This document shows positions 32,148 through 39,951 of a stretch of 64,000 nt of DNA, piece after piece. A program made the position numbers and the translations under genes. The stretch is from contig NZ_JACVOU010000002.1 in the NCBI RefSeq assembly GCF_018882205.1, forward strand, positions 62,001-126,000, given 5' to 3'. Within the stretch, counting starts at the first letter, position 1, and each line of letters starts with the position of its first letter. Origin of the DNA: Polynucleobacter bastaniensis (GTDB taxonomy: Bacteria; Pseudomonadota; Gammaproteobacteria; Burkholderiales; Burkholderiaceae). A model generated the notes under the pieces. It was not told the DNA's origin. It was given only the letters and a program-made list of their open reading frames with translations, and ran no database searches.

Positions 32148-33131
32148 ATGCATATCTATTCTTCCTGGATCAAATATTTGGCCTTGATTTTGTTAAGTCA
32201 AGCAGCTGTTTCTAGTTACGGCCAGGATTCTGGTAAGTATCCGAATCGTCCGATTACATTTATTGCCTCTTCTGCTCCAGGTGGTACGACAGATTTCACG
32301 GCCAGAGTGCTGGCTTTACCTCTTGGGACTGCTTTTGGCCAAACGATTGTGGTTGAAAACAAAGCGGGAGCATCTGGTGCGATTGCTGCTGCTGTTAAGA
32401 AGGCCGATCCTGACGGCTACACTTTATTAGTTCAGTATTCTGGCTATCACGTGATTACCCCATTGGTTAGCAAAAATCCATTGCCATGGGAGCTCAAAGA
32501 TTTTAAGCCTGTAGCAAATGTGATCTCAGCACCACAAATTGTGGTGGTGCGTGCAGACCTGCCATTTAAGACGATGAATGAGTTAATCGCCTATGCAAAA
32601 GCTAATCCTGGAAAGTTGAATTATGCATCCTCAGGCAATGGCTCCTTGCAGCATGTTACTGGTGCGATGTTAGAGCAGCAGGCCGGCATCAAAATGACTC
32701 ATATTCCTTACAAAGGTACCGGGCCAGCATTAGCTGATTTATTGGGTGGCCAGGTTGATTTGACATTTGGAACGCCTCCGCCATTTATTCCTCACATTCA
32801 AACTGGTAAGCTACGTGCATTAGCAACAACTGGCAAGAAGCGTTTGCAGAGTTTGCCTGATGTTCCTACAGCTGTTGAAGCAGGATTACCAAAACTAGAT
32901 GCGACATCATGGTTCGCAGTTTTTGCCCCAATCAATACGCCCGCATCTATTGTGAATCAACTGACAACTGAAATCGCTAAGGTAATGGCTGAGCCGGCAT
33001 TCAAACAAAAAGCATTGGAGATGGGTGCTGAGGCTGTTTATATGAACCCCAAGCAGTTAGATGAGTTTATTAAGACTGAAAATATCAGATGGACTTCGGT
33101 GGTTAAGACCGCCAGAATTGAAGCTGATTGA
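32148..33131 (+). CDS. TctC/Bug-family solute-binding protein
   Basis: A 327-residue periplasmic receptor of the tripartite tricarboxylate family with a Sec signal (SWIKYLALILLSQAAVSSYG). The family patterns are YPNRPITFIASSAPGGTTDFTAR, VVENKAGASGAIAAAVKKADPDGYT and MTHIPYKGTGPALADLLGGQVDL. ATG at 32148 is preferred to the in-frame TTG at 32133. No TctA/TctB membrane genes are nearby, which is normal for Bug proteins. It probably captures the acid used by the operon. Confidence 0.9.
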   Translation: MHIYSSWIKYLALILLSQAAVSSYGQDSGKYPNRPITFIASSAPGGTTDFTARVLALPLGTAFGQTIVVENKAGASGAIAAAVKKADPDGYTLLVQYSGYHVITPLVSKNPLPWELKDFKPVANVISAPQIVVVRADLPFKTMNELIAYAKANPGKLNYASSGNGSLQHVTGAMLEQQAGIKMTHIPYKGTGPALADLLGGQVDLTFGTPPPFIPHIQTGKLRALATTGKKRLQSLPDVPTAVEAGLPKLDATSWFAVFAPINTPASIVNQLTTEIAKVMAEPAFKQKALEMGAEAVYMNPKQLDEFIKTENIRWTSVVKTARIEAD

Positions 33132-33145
33132 TAGGCTTGAATTAG

Positions 33146-33538
33146 ATGATCGATCATTTAGACCACCTCGTATTAACTACTGCCAATGAGAGTGCATGCG
33201 TGGACTTTTATACCCGAGTTTTAGGAATGAAATTAGAGAGCTTTATTGGTGGAACGCCACCAGTTGAACGCAAGGCATTTAAGTTTGGCAATCAGAAGAT
33301 TAATTTACACATCAAGGGCAAGGAATTTGAGCCTAAGGCAGATATTCCGACGCCAGGTTCATTGGATTTATGTTTTATTGCTGATAGATCTCTAGTGCAA
33401 GTAATTGAAAAGCTGAATCAAGAAGGTTGGCCCATTATTGAGGGGCCAATCATCCGGACTGGTGCTACCTCAAAGATTAACTCGGTATATGTGCGCGACC
33501 CCGATCAAAATCTCATTGAAATCAGTGAACTTATTTGA
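33146..33538 (+). CDS. VOC-superfamily (glyoxalase-like) protein
   Basis: A 130-residue vicinal oxygen chelate protein: DHLDHLVLTTANESACVDFYTRVLGMKLE at the N-terminus (metal His), INLHIKGKEF in the middle (second ligand), and VYVRDPDQNLIEISEL at the end (Glu ligand). The family covers glyoxalase I, extradiol dioxygenases and epimerases. It sits in the catabolic operon, so methylmalonyl-CoA-epimerase-like or ring-cleavage roles are possible. The substrate cannot be named. Confidence 0.85.
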   Translation: MIDHLDHLVLTTANESACVDFYTRVLGMKLESFIGGTPPVERKAFKFGNQKINLHIKGKEFEPKADIPTPGSLDLCFIADRSLVQVIEKLNQEGWPIIEGPIIRTGATSKINSVYVRDPDQNLIEISELI

Positions 33539-33548
33539 GCCTTCTAAT

Positions 33549-33833
33549 ATGACTAAAGAGCAATTTCTGAGCATGCTAGTTTTGGAGGGATTTCCGGAGC
33601 CAACCCTTGTAGAGCGAGAGGCGGACGGATTTCTGGATGATCATACGCATCCCTTCGAGGTCAAGGCCTTAGTGGTTTCTGGGCAAATTGACTTAGTGGT
33701 TGATGGCGTGAGAACAGTATATGTTTCTGGGGATGTGTTTCACCTGTCAGCAAATCAAGTTCATACTGAGCGCTATGGAAGTAATGGCGTTCAATACTTG
33801 GCAAGTAGGAAAGATGGATCTGAAGATAATTGA
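33549..33833 (+). CDS. Small cupin protein
   Basis: A 94-residue single cupin barrel. DDHTHPFEVKALVVSGQIDLVVDG and GDVFHLSANQVHTERYG carry the His, Glu and His metal ligands. Start at 33549; a longer in-frame ORF overlaps the VOC gene and is unlikely. Probably the last gene of the catabolic operon. Function unknown. Confidence 0.8.
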   Translation: MTKEQFLSMLVLEGFPEPTLVEREADGFLDDHTHPFEVKALVVSGQIDLVVDGVRTVYVSGDVFHLSANQVHTERYGSNGVQYLASRKDGSEDN

Positions 33834-33903
33834 TCGTTATCGAGCGTTGATTGTCTAGACCTCTAAGTGGCCCACCGGCATATAGTTTTTCTATGAGGGT
33901 CAT

Positions 33904-34806
33904 TCAACCGTATTGCTGTTGAAACTGAAGTGCAGTTTGGATGGTCTGAAAATGAATGTCCACAGTTGACTGAATTTCTTTGCCATATCCGCCCGCCATG
34001 CTAAAGGCAATTGGAATTTGGCGATCTAAGCCATACTGAAAAACAGCCTCATCTCGCTGCCGTATTCCCTCTTGAGTCAGGCTGAGTTTGCCTAAGCGAT
34101 CCCCCTCGTGGGGATCAGCTCCAGCTAAGTAAATAATGCAGTTGGGCTTAAAGCGCGTATCTACTATTTCTAGGCTTTGATGAAGCGTTTCTAAATAGGC
34201 AGCGTCTCCTGTTTCGTCTGGTAGACCAACATCAAGATCGCTACGCTCTTTGGTAAAGGGGAAGTTATTTTCCCCGTGGATTGAGAGGGTAAAGATAGAG
34301 GAATCATTTTCTAGGATAGAGGCTGTGCCATTGCCTTGATGAACGTCCAGATCAATGATTGCAATCTTCAGGTGTGGATTAATTTCTTTCTGGAGTGATC
34401 GAGCGGCAATAGCAGAGTCATTAAAGACGCAGAAACCGCTCCCTTTATCGCGGTAAGCATGATGCGTACCGCCGGCGAGATTGGCTGCTAGGCCCTCATT
34501 AAGTGCCGCCTTCGCAGCGGCAAGGGTGGCACCAGCAGAGCGACGTGAGCGCTCCACCATGAGCTCACTCCAAGGAAAGCCAATCTCTTGCTGCTCTTGA
34601 GGGCTCAAATTACCTGAGAGGATTTTGATGAGATAGCTAGGATCATGTGCATACAGAATCTGAGTATCAGAGATGGCGGGAGCCTCTACTAGCTCTAGCC
34701 CTATTAGCTTGCTCACTAAATCACGAAGCCGGCTGTACTTTTCCATCGGAAAGCGGTGTCCCGGCGGAAGTGGTAAAACATAGTGGTCGGTATAAAAGGC
34801 TTTCAA
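33904..34806 (-). CDS. Histone-deacetylase-family amidohydrolase
   Basis: A 300-residue zinc deacetylase-like protein. GTHHAYRDKGSGFCVFNDSAIAA and IAIIDLDVHQGNGTA hold the His-His-Asp set and metal ligands; LAGADPHEGDRLG supplies the later Asp. Bacterial members act on acetylated polyamines, amino sugars or acetoin-related targets. It is convergent with the small cupin gene and divergent from DUF2256, so it is its own unit. Confidence 0.88.
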   Translation of the reverse strand: MKAFYTDHYVLPLPPGHRFPMEKYSRLRDLVSKLIGLELVEAPAISDTQILYAHDPSYLIKILSGNLSPQEQQEIGFPWSELMVERSRRSAGATLAAAKAALNEGLAANLAGGTHHAYRDKGSGFCVFNDSAIAARSLQKEINPHLKIAIIDLDVHQGNGTASILENDSSIFTLSIHGENNFPFTKERSDLDVGLPDETGDAAYLETLHQSLEIVDTRFKPNCIIYLAGADPHEGDRLGKLSLTQEGIRQRDEAVFQYGLDRQIPIAFSMAGGYGKEIQSTVDIHFQTIQTALQFQQQYG

Positions 34807-34873
34807 TGCGATCTAGTCTTTTTCTTGGTTCTTGAATGTGTTGAATAGTCTATTCGTTTTCGAATAGGTAAGT

Positions 34874-35071
34874 ATGGCTCGAGCTGAAAAATTGGGTTTT
34901 AAAGGAAACAAATCATTTCTGCCTAGTAAGACTTGTGTGGTCTGCGGCAAAGAAATGACTTGGCGTAAGTCCTGGGCTAAAAACTGGGATGAGGTGAAGT
35001 ACTGCTCTGATGCTTGCCGCTCTAAAAAAACTACAAACACCGCAGCCAGCACTAGTGGAAAGAATAAGTGA
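34874..35071 (+). CDS. DUF2256 small zinc-finger-like protein
   Basis: A 65-residue basic protein with four Cys in two pairs (KTCVVCGKEM and KYCSDACRSKK), fitting a zinc ribbon. DUF2256 proteins are usually encoded next to cryptochrome/photolyase genes. The stop overlaps the GTG start of the cry-DASH gene by four bases, so they are translationally coupled. Confidence 0.88.
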   Translation: MARAEKLGFKGNKSFLPSKTCVVCGKEMTWRKSWAKNWDEVKYCSDACRSKKTTNTAASTSGKNK

Positions 35072-36324
35072 CAGTCATCGTCTATTGGTTTCGAAATGAT
35101 TTGCGTTTGGCAGATAATCCTGCCTTTACTCAAGCATGCTTAAAAGCTGACAAGCTCTTGCCGGTTTATGTGCACGATTCAAAAGAGCAGGAGAAGGTTT
35201 ATGGCTTTGAGCGACAGGGATCGTATCGGCAGACTTTTTTAAGGGCATCCTTAGATGATTTAAAGGCTCAGCTTCAAGCTCAAGGTTCAGATCTATTGGA
35301 GCTATCCGGCAAGTCAGTAGAAGTATTACCGCAGCTAGTGAAAGATACTGCTGCAACAGCAATCTATTGCGAGCAAATCGAAGCTCCTGAAGAAATTGAA
35401 CAAGTCCGAATAATGCAAGAACAGGGTGTTGATGTTGAAGAGTTTTGGCAATCGAGTATGTTGGATCCACAAGACTTTCCATTCGCCTTGGAAAAAATGC
35501 CCGATGTATTTACGGCATTTCGTCGTGAAGTAGAGCGGGCACAACTCAAGTTCGCTCAGCCCATCAATGCGCCTCAGCAGATTCCGATGTTGCCGGCAGC
35601 CTTAGCTCAGAGCTCAGCATCCTCCTGTAGTTCTCAATCTGAGGGCCATCCTTTCTTTTTAGGAGGCGCTACTGCCGCACAAGCACACCTCAGTCAATAT
35701 CTAGAGCGACGCCTTCCTGATAGTTATAAGGAGACTCGGAATCAACTTATTGGTAGAGATTACTCCAGCAAGTTTTCAGCATGGTTGGCTTTGGGTTGTA
35801 TTTCAGCAAGAGATATCGCAGCGCAAATCAATGAGTATGAAAACCACTTTGGCGCCAATGATGGGACCTATTGGCTTTGGTTTGAATTACTTTGGCGTGA
35901 CTACTTCCGTTTTATTCATTTCAAGTATGGTCAGAAGTTGTATCGCGCCAGTGGTTTAACTGAGGTACCCGTAAAACCATCTTATGTACCCAGCTTTGAA
36001 CAATGGCGCACGGGCACCACGGGCACTGCTTTAGTTGATGCAGGTATGCGCGAGTTGCAGCAGAGTGGTTATCTCTCGAACCGTATGCGCCAGATTGTGG
36101 CTAGTTATTGGATATACGATATGAAAGGTGATTGGCGTGCAGGCGCAGCGTGGTTTGAGTCTCAGCTAATTGATTATGACGTCTATAGCAATCAAGGAAA
36201 TTGGCTTTATATTGCCGGGCGCGGAACGGATCCTAGGGGTGGTAGACCTTTTAATGTAGCCAAGCAAACTCAAGACCATGATCCAAAAGAAATCTACCGC
36301 AAACTTTGGCTCTCACCCCAATAG
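35068..36324 (+). CDS. DASH-type cryptochrome/photolyase
   Basis: A 418-residue FAD protein that repairs pyrimidine dimers, in the DASH group mainly in single-stranded DNA. IVYWFRNDLRLADNPAF begins the antenna domain; the C-terminal FAD domain has LWRDYFRFIHFKYG, RMRQIVASYWIYDM and YSNQGNWLYIAGRGTDPRGG, the last diagnostic of cry-DASH. Start is GTG at 35068, coupled to DUF2256. The next gene is convergent. Confidence 0.92.
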   Translation: MTVIVYWFRNDLRLADNPAFTQACLKADKLLPVYVHDSKEQEKVYGFERQGSYRQTFLRASLDDLKAQLQAQGSDLLELSGKSVEVLPQLVKDTAATAIYCEQIEAPEEIEQVRIMQEQGVDVEEFWQSSMLDPQDFPFALEKMPDVFTAFRREVERAQLKFAQPINAPQQIPMLPAALAQSSASSCSSQSEGHPFFLGGATAAQAHLSQYLERRLPDSYKETRNQLIGRDYSSKFSAWLALGCISARDIAAQINEYENHFGANDGTYWLWFELLWRDYFRFIHFKYGQKLYRASGLTEVPVKPSYVPSFEQWRTGTTGTALVDAGMRELQQSGYLSNRMRQIVASYWIYDMKGDWRAGAAWFESQLIDYDVYSNQGNWLYIAGRGTDPRGGRPFNVAKQTQDHDPKEIYRKLWLSPQ

Positions 36325-36328
36325 GGTT

Positions 36329-36709
36329 TTATAACTGCTCTACTGCCGCATATTGTTCTAGTACCTCTAGCGAGACTTTCTCTAAAGCTTTGATGTGCGT
36401 GCTCTCTAACTTAATCCTAGGTGCACAGTTGGCTTCTAAAGCCTCAATCCAGCGGTTCAAACAAAGGCACCACTGATCTCCAGCAATCAGTCCTGGGAAC
36501 TGATATTCAGGACGTGGGGTAATGAGATCGTTGCCACGTTTGAGGCTAAATTGCAGAAAGTCATTGCTCACAATCGCGCAGACTAAGTGACTACCAAGAT
36601 CTTGTTCATTGGTTTTGCAGCAACCATCTCTAAAAAATCCAGTGAGCGGTTCAAATGAGCAGGCAACCAGGGGTTGACCTAAAACATTGAGGGGTAGTTC
36701 AGTAGACAT
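36329..36709 (-). CDS. DUF2237 family protein
   Basis: A 126-residue protein with NVLGQPLVACSFEPLTGFFRDGCC, LGSHLVCAIVSNDFLQFSLKRGNDL and PGDQWCLC-like GLIAGDQWCLCLNRW, matching DUF2237. The Cys residues suggest metal or redox chemistry, but no function is known. It is convergent with the cry-DASH gene, five bases from its stop. Confidence 0.85.
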   Translation of the reverse strand: MSTELPLNVLGQPLVACSFEPLTGFFRDGCCKTNEQDLGSHLVCAIVSNDFLQFSLKRGNDLITPRPEYQFPGLIAGDQWCLCLNRWIEALEANCAPRIKLESTHIKALEKVSLEVLEQYAAVEQL

Positions 36710-36765
36710 GAATGTTCTTTAAGTGGTGATGTATTGACGAGTGATGGATTGATTGATGCATCAAG

Positions 36766-37347
36766 CTACGGGCTAGGGTAGAGCTTATGGGACAAAGCTT
36801 GACCAGATGAATTTACTTTTACCAAAACCATATCCCCTGAATTAACAACCTTGCCGGTAAAGGATTGGATATTGACATGGTGGGTCACCATGATGATTGG
36901 CGCTTTAGGATATTTGATACGCTCATCCTGAATTAGCTTGGCTAAATCATCAGTTTGTTTTTTGGCCTGACTCATATCGTCGAAAAAAGAACCCAATGCT
37001 GCCTCTTTGGTAACGGCACCCTTATTCAGAAGAATTGCCGTATCAAAGCAACGACACCAAGGACTGCTATAGACCTGCGCTTTGCTAATGCCCTGCTTGG
37101 CTAGCCACTCGCCAGTCAGCTGAGCCTGGCGCTTGCCTGCTTCACCCAGATTGCGTTGGGTGGAACACTGATTTAATTGATAGCCTCTAGGGTCTCCATA
37201 CCCTGGTGCATCGGCATGCCGCATGAGTAAGACGTGCTGACCATCTTGCATTGCGCTGGCCAACTCGGTTTGGGCGAGAGCGCTACCTTGAGCTCCAATG
37301 AGGGTCGCTATTACAGCAAGTAATGGGGGTAAAAGTTTGATCATCAT
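36766..37347 (-). CDS. Exported histidine phosphatase family protein
   Basis: A 193-residue protein with a signal peptide (IKLLPPLLAVIATLIGAQG, cut before QTE). The catalytic motif is LLMRHADAPGYG, where RHA replaces the usual RHG. VYSSPWCRCFDTA carries the second Arg pocket and MVTHHVNIQSF the late His. A periplasmic phosphoesterase of the phosphoglycerate-mutase fold. Its start lies eight bases after the SDR stop, so the two are co-transcribed. Confidence 0.85.
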   Translation of the reverse strand: MMIKLLPPLLAVIATLIGAQGSALAQTELASAMQDGQHVLLMRHADAPGYGDPRGYQLNQCSTQRNLGEAGKRQAQLTGEWLAKQGISKAQVYSSPWCRCFDTAILLNKGAVTKEAALGSFFDDMSQAKKQTDDLAKLIQDERIKYPKAPIIMVTHHVNIQSFTGKVVNSGDMVLVKVNSSGQALSHKLYPSP

Positions 37348-37354
37348 GATTGGG

Positions 37355-38050
37355 TTACCAAGGTAACTTTTCTCCGGAGTAACTCAGGAAACTACCTGAA
37401 TCAGTTTTTTGAAGTGAGAGCAATACCGTAAGCATATCGCTTGCCGCATCTAAAGCAGGTCTACCTATCTGCTCGCCCTTAAAGGGCTTAGATAAACGGG
37501 AGTTTACTGTTCCCGGATGCAGGGCCACTAAGGCCGTATTGGGTTTGGTTCTGGCAAATTCAATGGAGGCTGTTTTGATCAGCATATTCAGGGCCGCCTT
37601 AGAAGCGCGATAGCTAAACCAGCCCCCCAAACGATTGTCCTCAATGCTACCTACTTTAGCGGAGAGGGTTGCCATTACGGATCCCGCTGGGTCGAGTAAT
37701 TTGGAGAAATGCTTGATTGTTAGTCCAGGGCCAATGGCATTGGTCTGCATCAATATCTGTAACTGTTCGGCGTTGAGATCATCCAATTTCTTTTCAGGCA
37801 TCCAGTGCTCAGAATGTAGTACACCAATCGTATTGATGATGAGCTGAAAAGGACCCCTCTGAATAAGACTTGCAGCAGCAGCTTCAATCGTAGCGAGATC
37901 TTGGTAATTGATTGGCTGCGCCGAGTTGCGATTTAGGCCGCAAACAAGCTCACAATTAGGGGAGGCTTCTAATAACTCCATAAATGCCGCTCCAATGCTT
38001 CCAGAGGATCCAATAATCAAAGCACGAAAGGGTTGCGGAACTAGTGGCAT
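37355..38050 (-). CDS. Short-chain dehydrogenase/reductase, C-factor-like
   Basis: A 231-residue SDR. ALIIGSSGSIGAAFMELLE gives the NAD(P) loop, NTIGVLHSE is the NNAG-like element and SYRASKAALNML contains the catalytic Tyr-x-x-x-Lys. It resembles the CsgA/C-factor subgroup. Substrate unknown. Confidence 0.87.
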   Translation of the reverse strand: MPLVPQPFRALIIGSSGSIGAAFMELLEASPNCELVCGLNRNSAQPINYQDLATIEAAAASLIQRGPFQLIINTIGVLHSEHWMPEKKLDDLNAEQLQILMQTNAIGPGLTIKHFSKLLDPAGSVMATLSAKVGSIEDNRLGGWFSYRASKAALNMLIKTASIEFARTKPNTALVALHPGTVNSRLSKPFKGEQIGRPALDAASDMLTVLLSLQKTDSGSFLSYSGEKLPW

Positions 38051-38121
38051 AAATAAAGAGGCTCAAGTGTCGGGTGAAAGCGGGCTCAGCTAGTTTATTG
38101 AATAAGTCTTAAACTTGCTTG

Positions 38122-38391
38122 ATGGGAACCAAGATAACTCAAGCACTCTCTGCTGCTGATCTCTCGCGCGTGATCGAGATGGCATGGGAAGATCGCACGC
38201 CATTTGATGCGATTGAGCAACATTTTGGACTATCCGAGCCACAAGTGATTGCGCTGATGCGCAAAGAGCTCAAGAGGGGCTCATTTAATCTATGGCGTCA
38301 GCGGGTAACTGGTAGGGCAACCAAGCATGTCGCCTTAAGAAGCAAGTTGGTAACCCGCGCCTATTGCTCGATGCAATACAAGCAGAAGTAA
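38122..38391 (+). CDS. TIGR03643 family protein
   Basis: An 89-residue basic protein. SRVIEMAWEDRTPFDAIEQHFGLSEPQVI and LMRKELKRGSFNLWRQRVTGR match TIGR03643 (DUF2805), a helix-turn-helix-like small protein usually found near photolyase genes. ATG 38122 is chosen over the TTG just before it. It heads a run of genes up to the FeS photolyase. Confidence 0.85.
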   Translation: MGTKITQALSAADLSRVIEMAWEDRTPFDAIEQHFGLSEPQVIALMRKELKRGSFNLWRQRVTGRATKHVALRSKLVTRAYCSMQYKQK

Positions 38392-38396
38392 CAGCC

Positions 38397-38792
38397 ATGA
38401 AGAAACTCACTATGTTCTACGATGGCCTTTGTCCTCTTTGTCAGGCGGAGATTTTGTTTTTGTCTGACCGCAATCAAGCAGGTTTACTCAGCTTTGTAGA
38501 TGTCAACTCAAATCGTTACAACGCTGATGAGCTTGGCATATCTTGCCAACAGGCCTTAGATTCAATGTACGCTCAGTATGACGATGGTGAACTGATTAAT
38601 GGTGTGGAGGTTTTCTCGGCCGCCTATGCGAGAGCGAATTTACCGAAGTTAGCTTGGTTGTTTTCTCGACCAAGCCTGCGCCCTACGTTGACCTGGGCTT
38701 ACCGTTTTTTTGCCAAGAACCGACATGCTATTTCAAGTCTATTTGGACCATCCGCTTTATGGTTGGTGAATGTAACTCGTAAACATAAATAA
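38397..38792 (+). CDS. DCC-family thiol-disulfide oxidoreductase (DUF393)
   Basis: A 131-residue protein with the DCC signature MFYDGLCPLCQAEI at residues 5-18 (Cys-x-x-Cys) and a late IS-LFGPSALW membrane-associated helix. The start at 38397 lies five bases after the preceding stop; an earlier in-frame ATG overlaps that gene. Role in the light/repair cluster unknown. Confidence 0.87.
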   Translation: MKKLTMFYDGLCPLCQAEILFLSDRNQAGLLSFVDVNSNRYNADELGISCQQALDSMYAQYDDGELINGVEVFSAAYARANLPKLAWLFSRPSLRPTLTWAYRFFAKNRHAISSLFGPSALWLVNVTRKHK

Positions 38793-38799
38793 AGGGGCG

Positions 38800-39357
38800 A
38801 TGATGAAAATAATTCTACAAACTAGTACCGCCCTATGGCTGTCTTTAGCCCTGCTGAGTAGTACTGTATCGGCTAAGGGCTTGGCACATATTGAGGGCGT
38901 CATTAATCAAGTGCAGCCTCAGGGTACTGGCCGCCTGAACTTTTGGGGTTTTCATGTTTATGACGCGACTCTGTATCGCCCTGCGGGCAAGGATTCTGCC
39001 GAATTTGCCTTGGATATTAAATATCAAAAATCATTTTCTGGGGCGACCATCGCAAGCCGTACTGCTGATGAAATGAAGCAGATTGGTGTGCCTGAAGCGC
39101 AGTCCGCTATTTGGGGAAAAGAGCTTGCTGCAGTTTTGCCCAATATAGAGCCCGGACAAACGCTCACTGGAGTCTACTCACCAAAACAAGGCACTACTTT
39201 TTTTTATGACGGTAAGAAAATTGCTCAATTTCCGGGGGCAGATTTTTCAAAGGCATTCTTTGGGATTTGGCTTGATTCCAAAACGAGCGTACCTAAGCTG
39301 AGATCTGAATTATTGGGCAACGGATGCCCACCCCCACTAATCACTGGAGCCTGTTAA
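38800..39357 (+). CDS. Exported chalcone-isomerase-like protein
   Basis: A 185-residue protein with a signal peptide (ILQTSTALWLSLALLSSTVSA) and the chalcone isomerase-like fold (LNFWGFHVYDATLYRP; FFGIWLDSKTSVPKLRSELLG). Bacterial members bind fatty-acid-like ligands and lack the plant active site. GGGG lies just before the start. The stop overlaps the next start by one base. Confidence 0.85.
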   Translation: MMKIILQTSTALWLSLALLSSTVSAKGLAHIEGVINQVQPQGTGRLNFWGFHVYDATLYRPAGKDSAEFALDIKYQKSFSGATIASRTADEMKQIGVPEAQSAIWGKELAAVLPNIEPGQTLTGVYSPKQGTTFFYDGKKIAQFPGADFSKAFFGIWLDSKTSVPKLRSELLGNGCPPPLITGAC

Positions 39358-39911
39358 TGTCTAAAACCTATTTCGTTAAAAAGTATCTAGCAATTTGTTT
39401 GATTGTATTTGGCCTATCAGGTTGCTCCTCACCCTCAGTCAATCAATACGCACAAGAAACACCCAAGCTTGATCTAAGTGAGTACTTCAACGGCACGATT
39501 GATGCGTATGGCATCTTTACCGATCGTAATGGTGAAGTTAAAAAACGCTTTACTGTTTTATTGGTTGCTAAGTGGTCAGTTGTGAATGGTAAAAAGACGG
39601 GTATTTTGGATGAGAGCTTTGAGTACTCCGATGGTACAAAGCAAAAGCGCATTTGGACTTTGGTTGAAACAGCTCCAGGCAAATACATAGGTACTGCAGA
39701 TGATGTCATTGGCGAGGCTTTAGGAGAATCCGCTGGTAATGCATTGAACTGGGCTTACACCTTGGCGCTGCCCGTGGATAACTCCATCTACCATGTGCAA
39801 TTTAATGACTGGATGTACTTAGTCACACCTAAGGTAATGATTAATAAGGCGCAAATGAGCAAATTTGGTATTAATCTGGGTGAAGTGACTCTCAGTTTTT
39901 ATAAGCGCTAA
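39357..39911 (+). CDS. DUF3833 family lipoprotein
   Basis: A 184-residue lipoprotein. The lipobox is GLSGCSS, with the lipidated Cys near residue 23. The rest is a lipocalin-like beta barrel, with FNGTIDAYGIFTDRNGEVKKRF and LALPVDNSIYHVQFNDWMYLV typical of DUF3833. GGAG precedes ATG 39357. It follows the chalcone-isomerase-like gene as is usual in this cluster type. Confidence 0.87.
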   Translation: MSKTYFVKKYLAICLIVFGLSGCSSPSVNQYAQETPKLDLSEYFNGTIDAYGIFTDRNGEVKKRFTVLLVAKWSVVNGKKTGILDESFEYSDGTKQKRIWTLVETAPGKYIGTADDVIGEALGESAGNALNWAYTLALPVDNSIYHVQFNDWMYLVTPKVMINKAQMSKFGINLGEVTLSFYKR

Positions 39912-39951
39912 CTCCTCTCCTAATATTGAGCATCTCTTTGAAAGATTTGAA

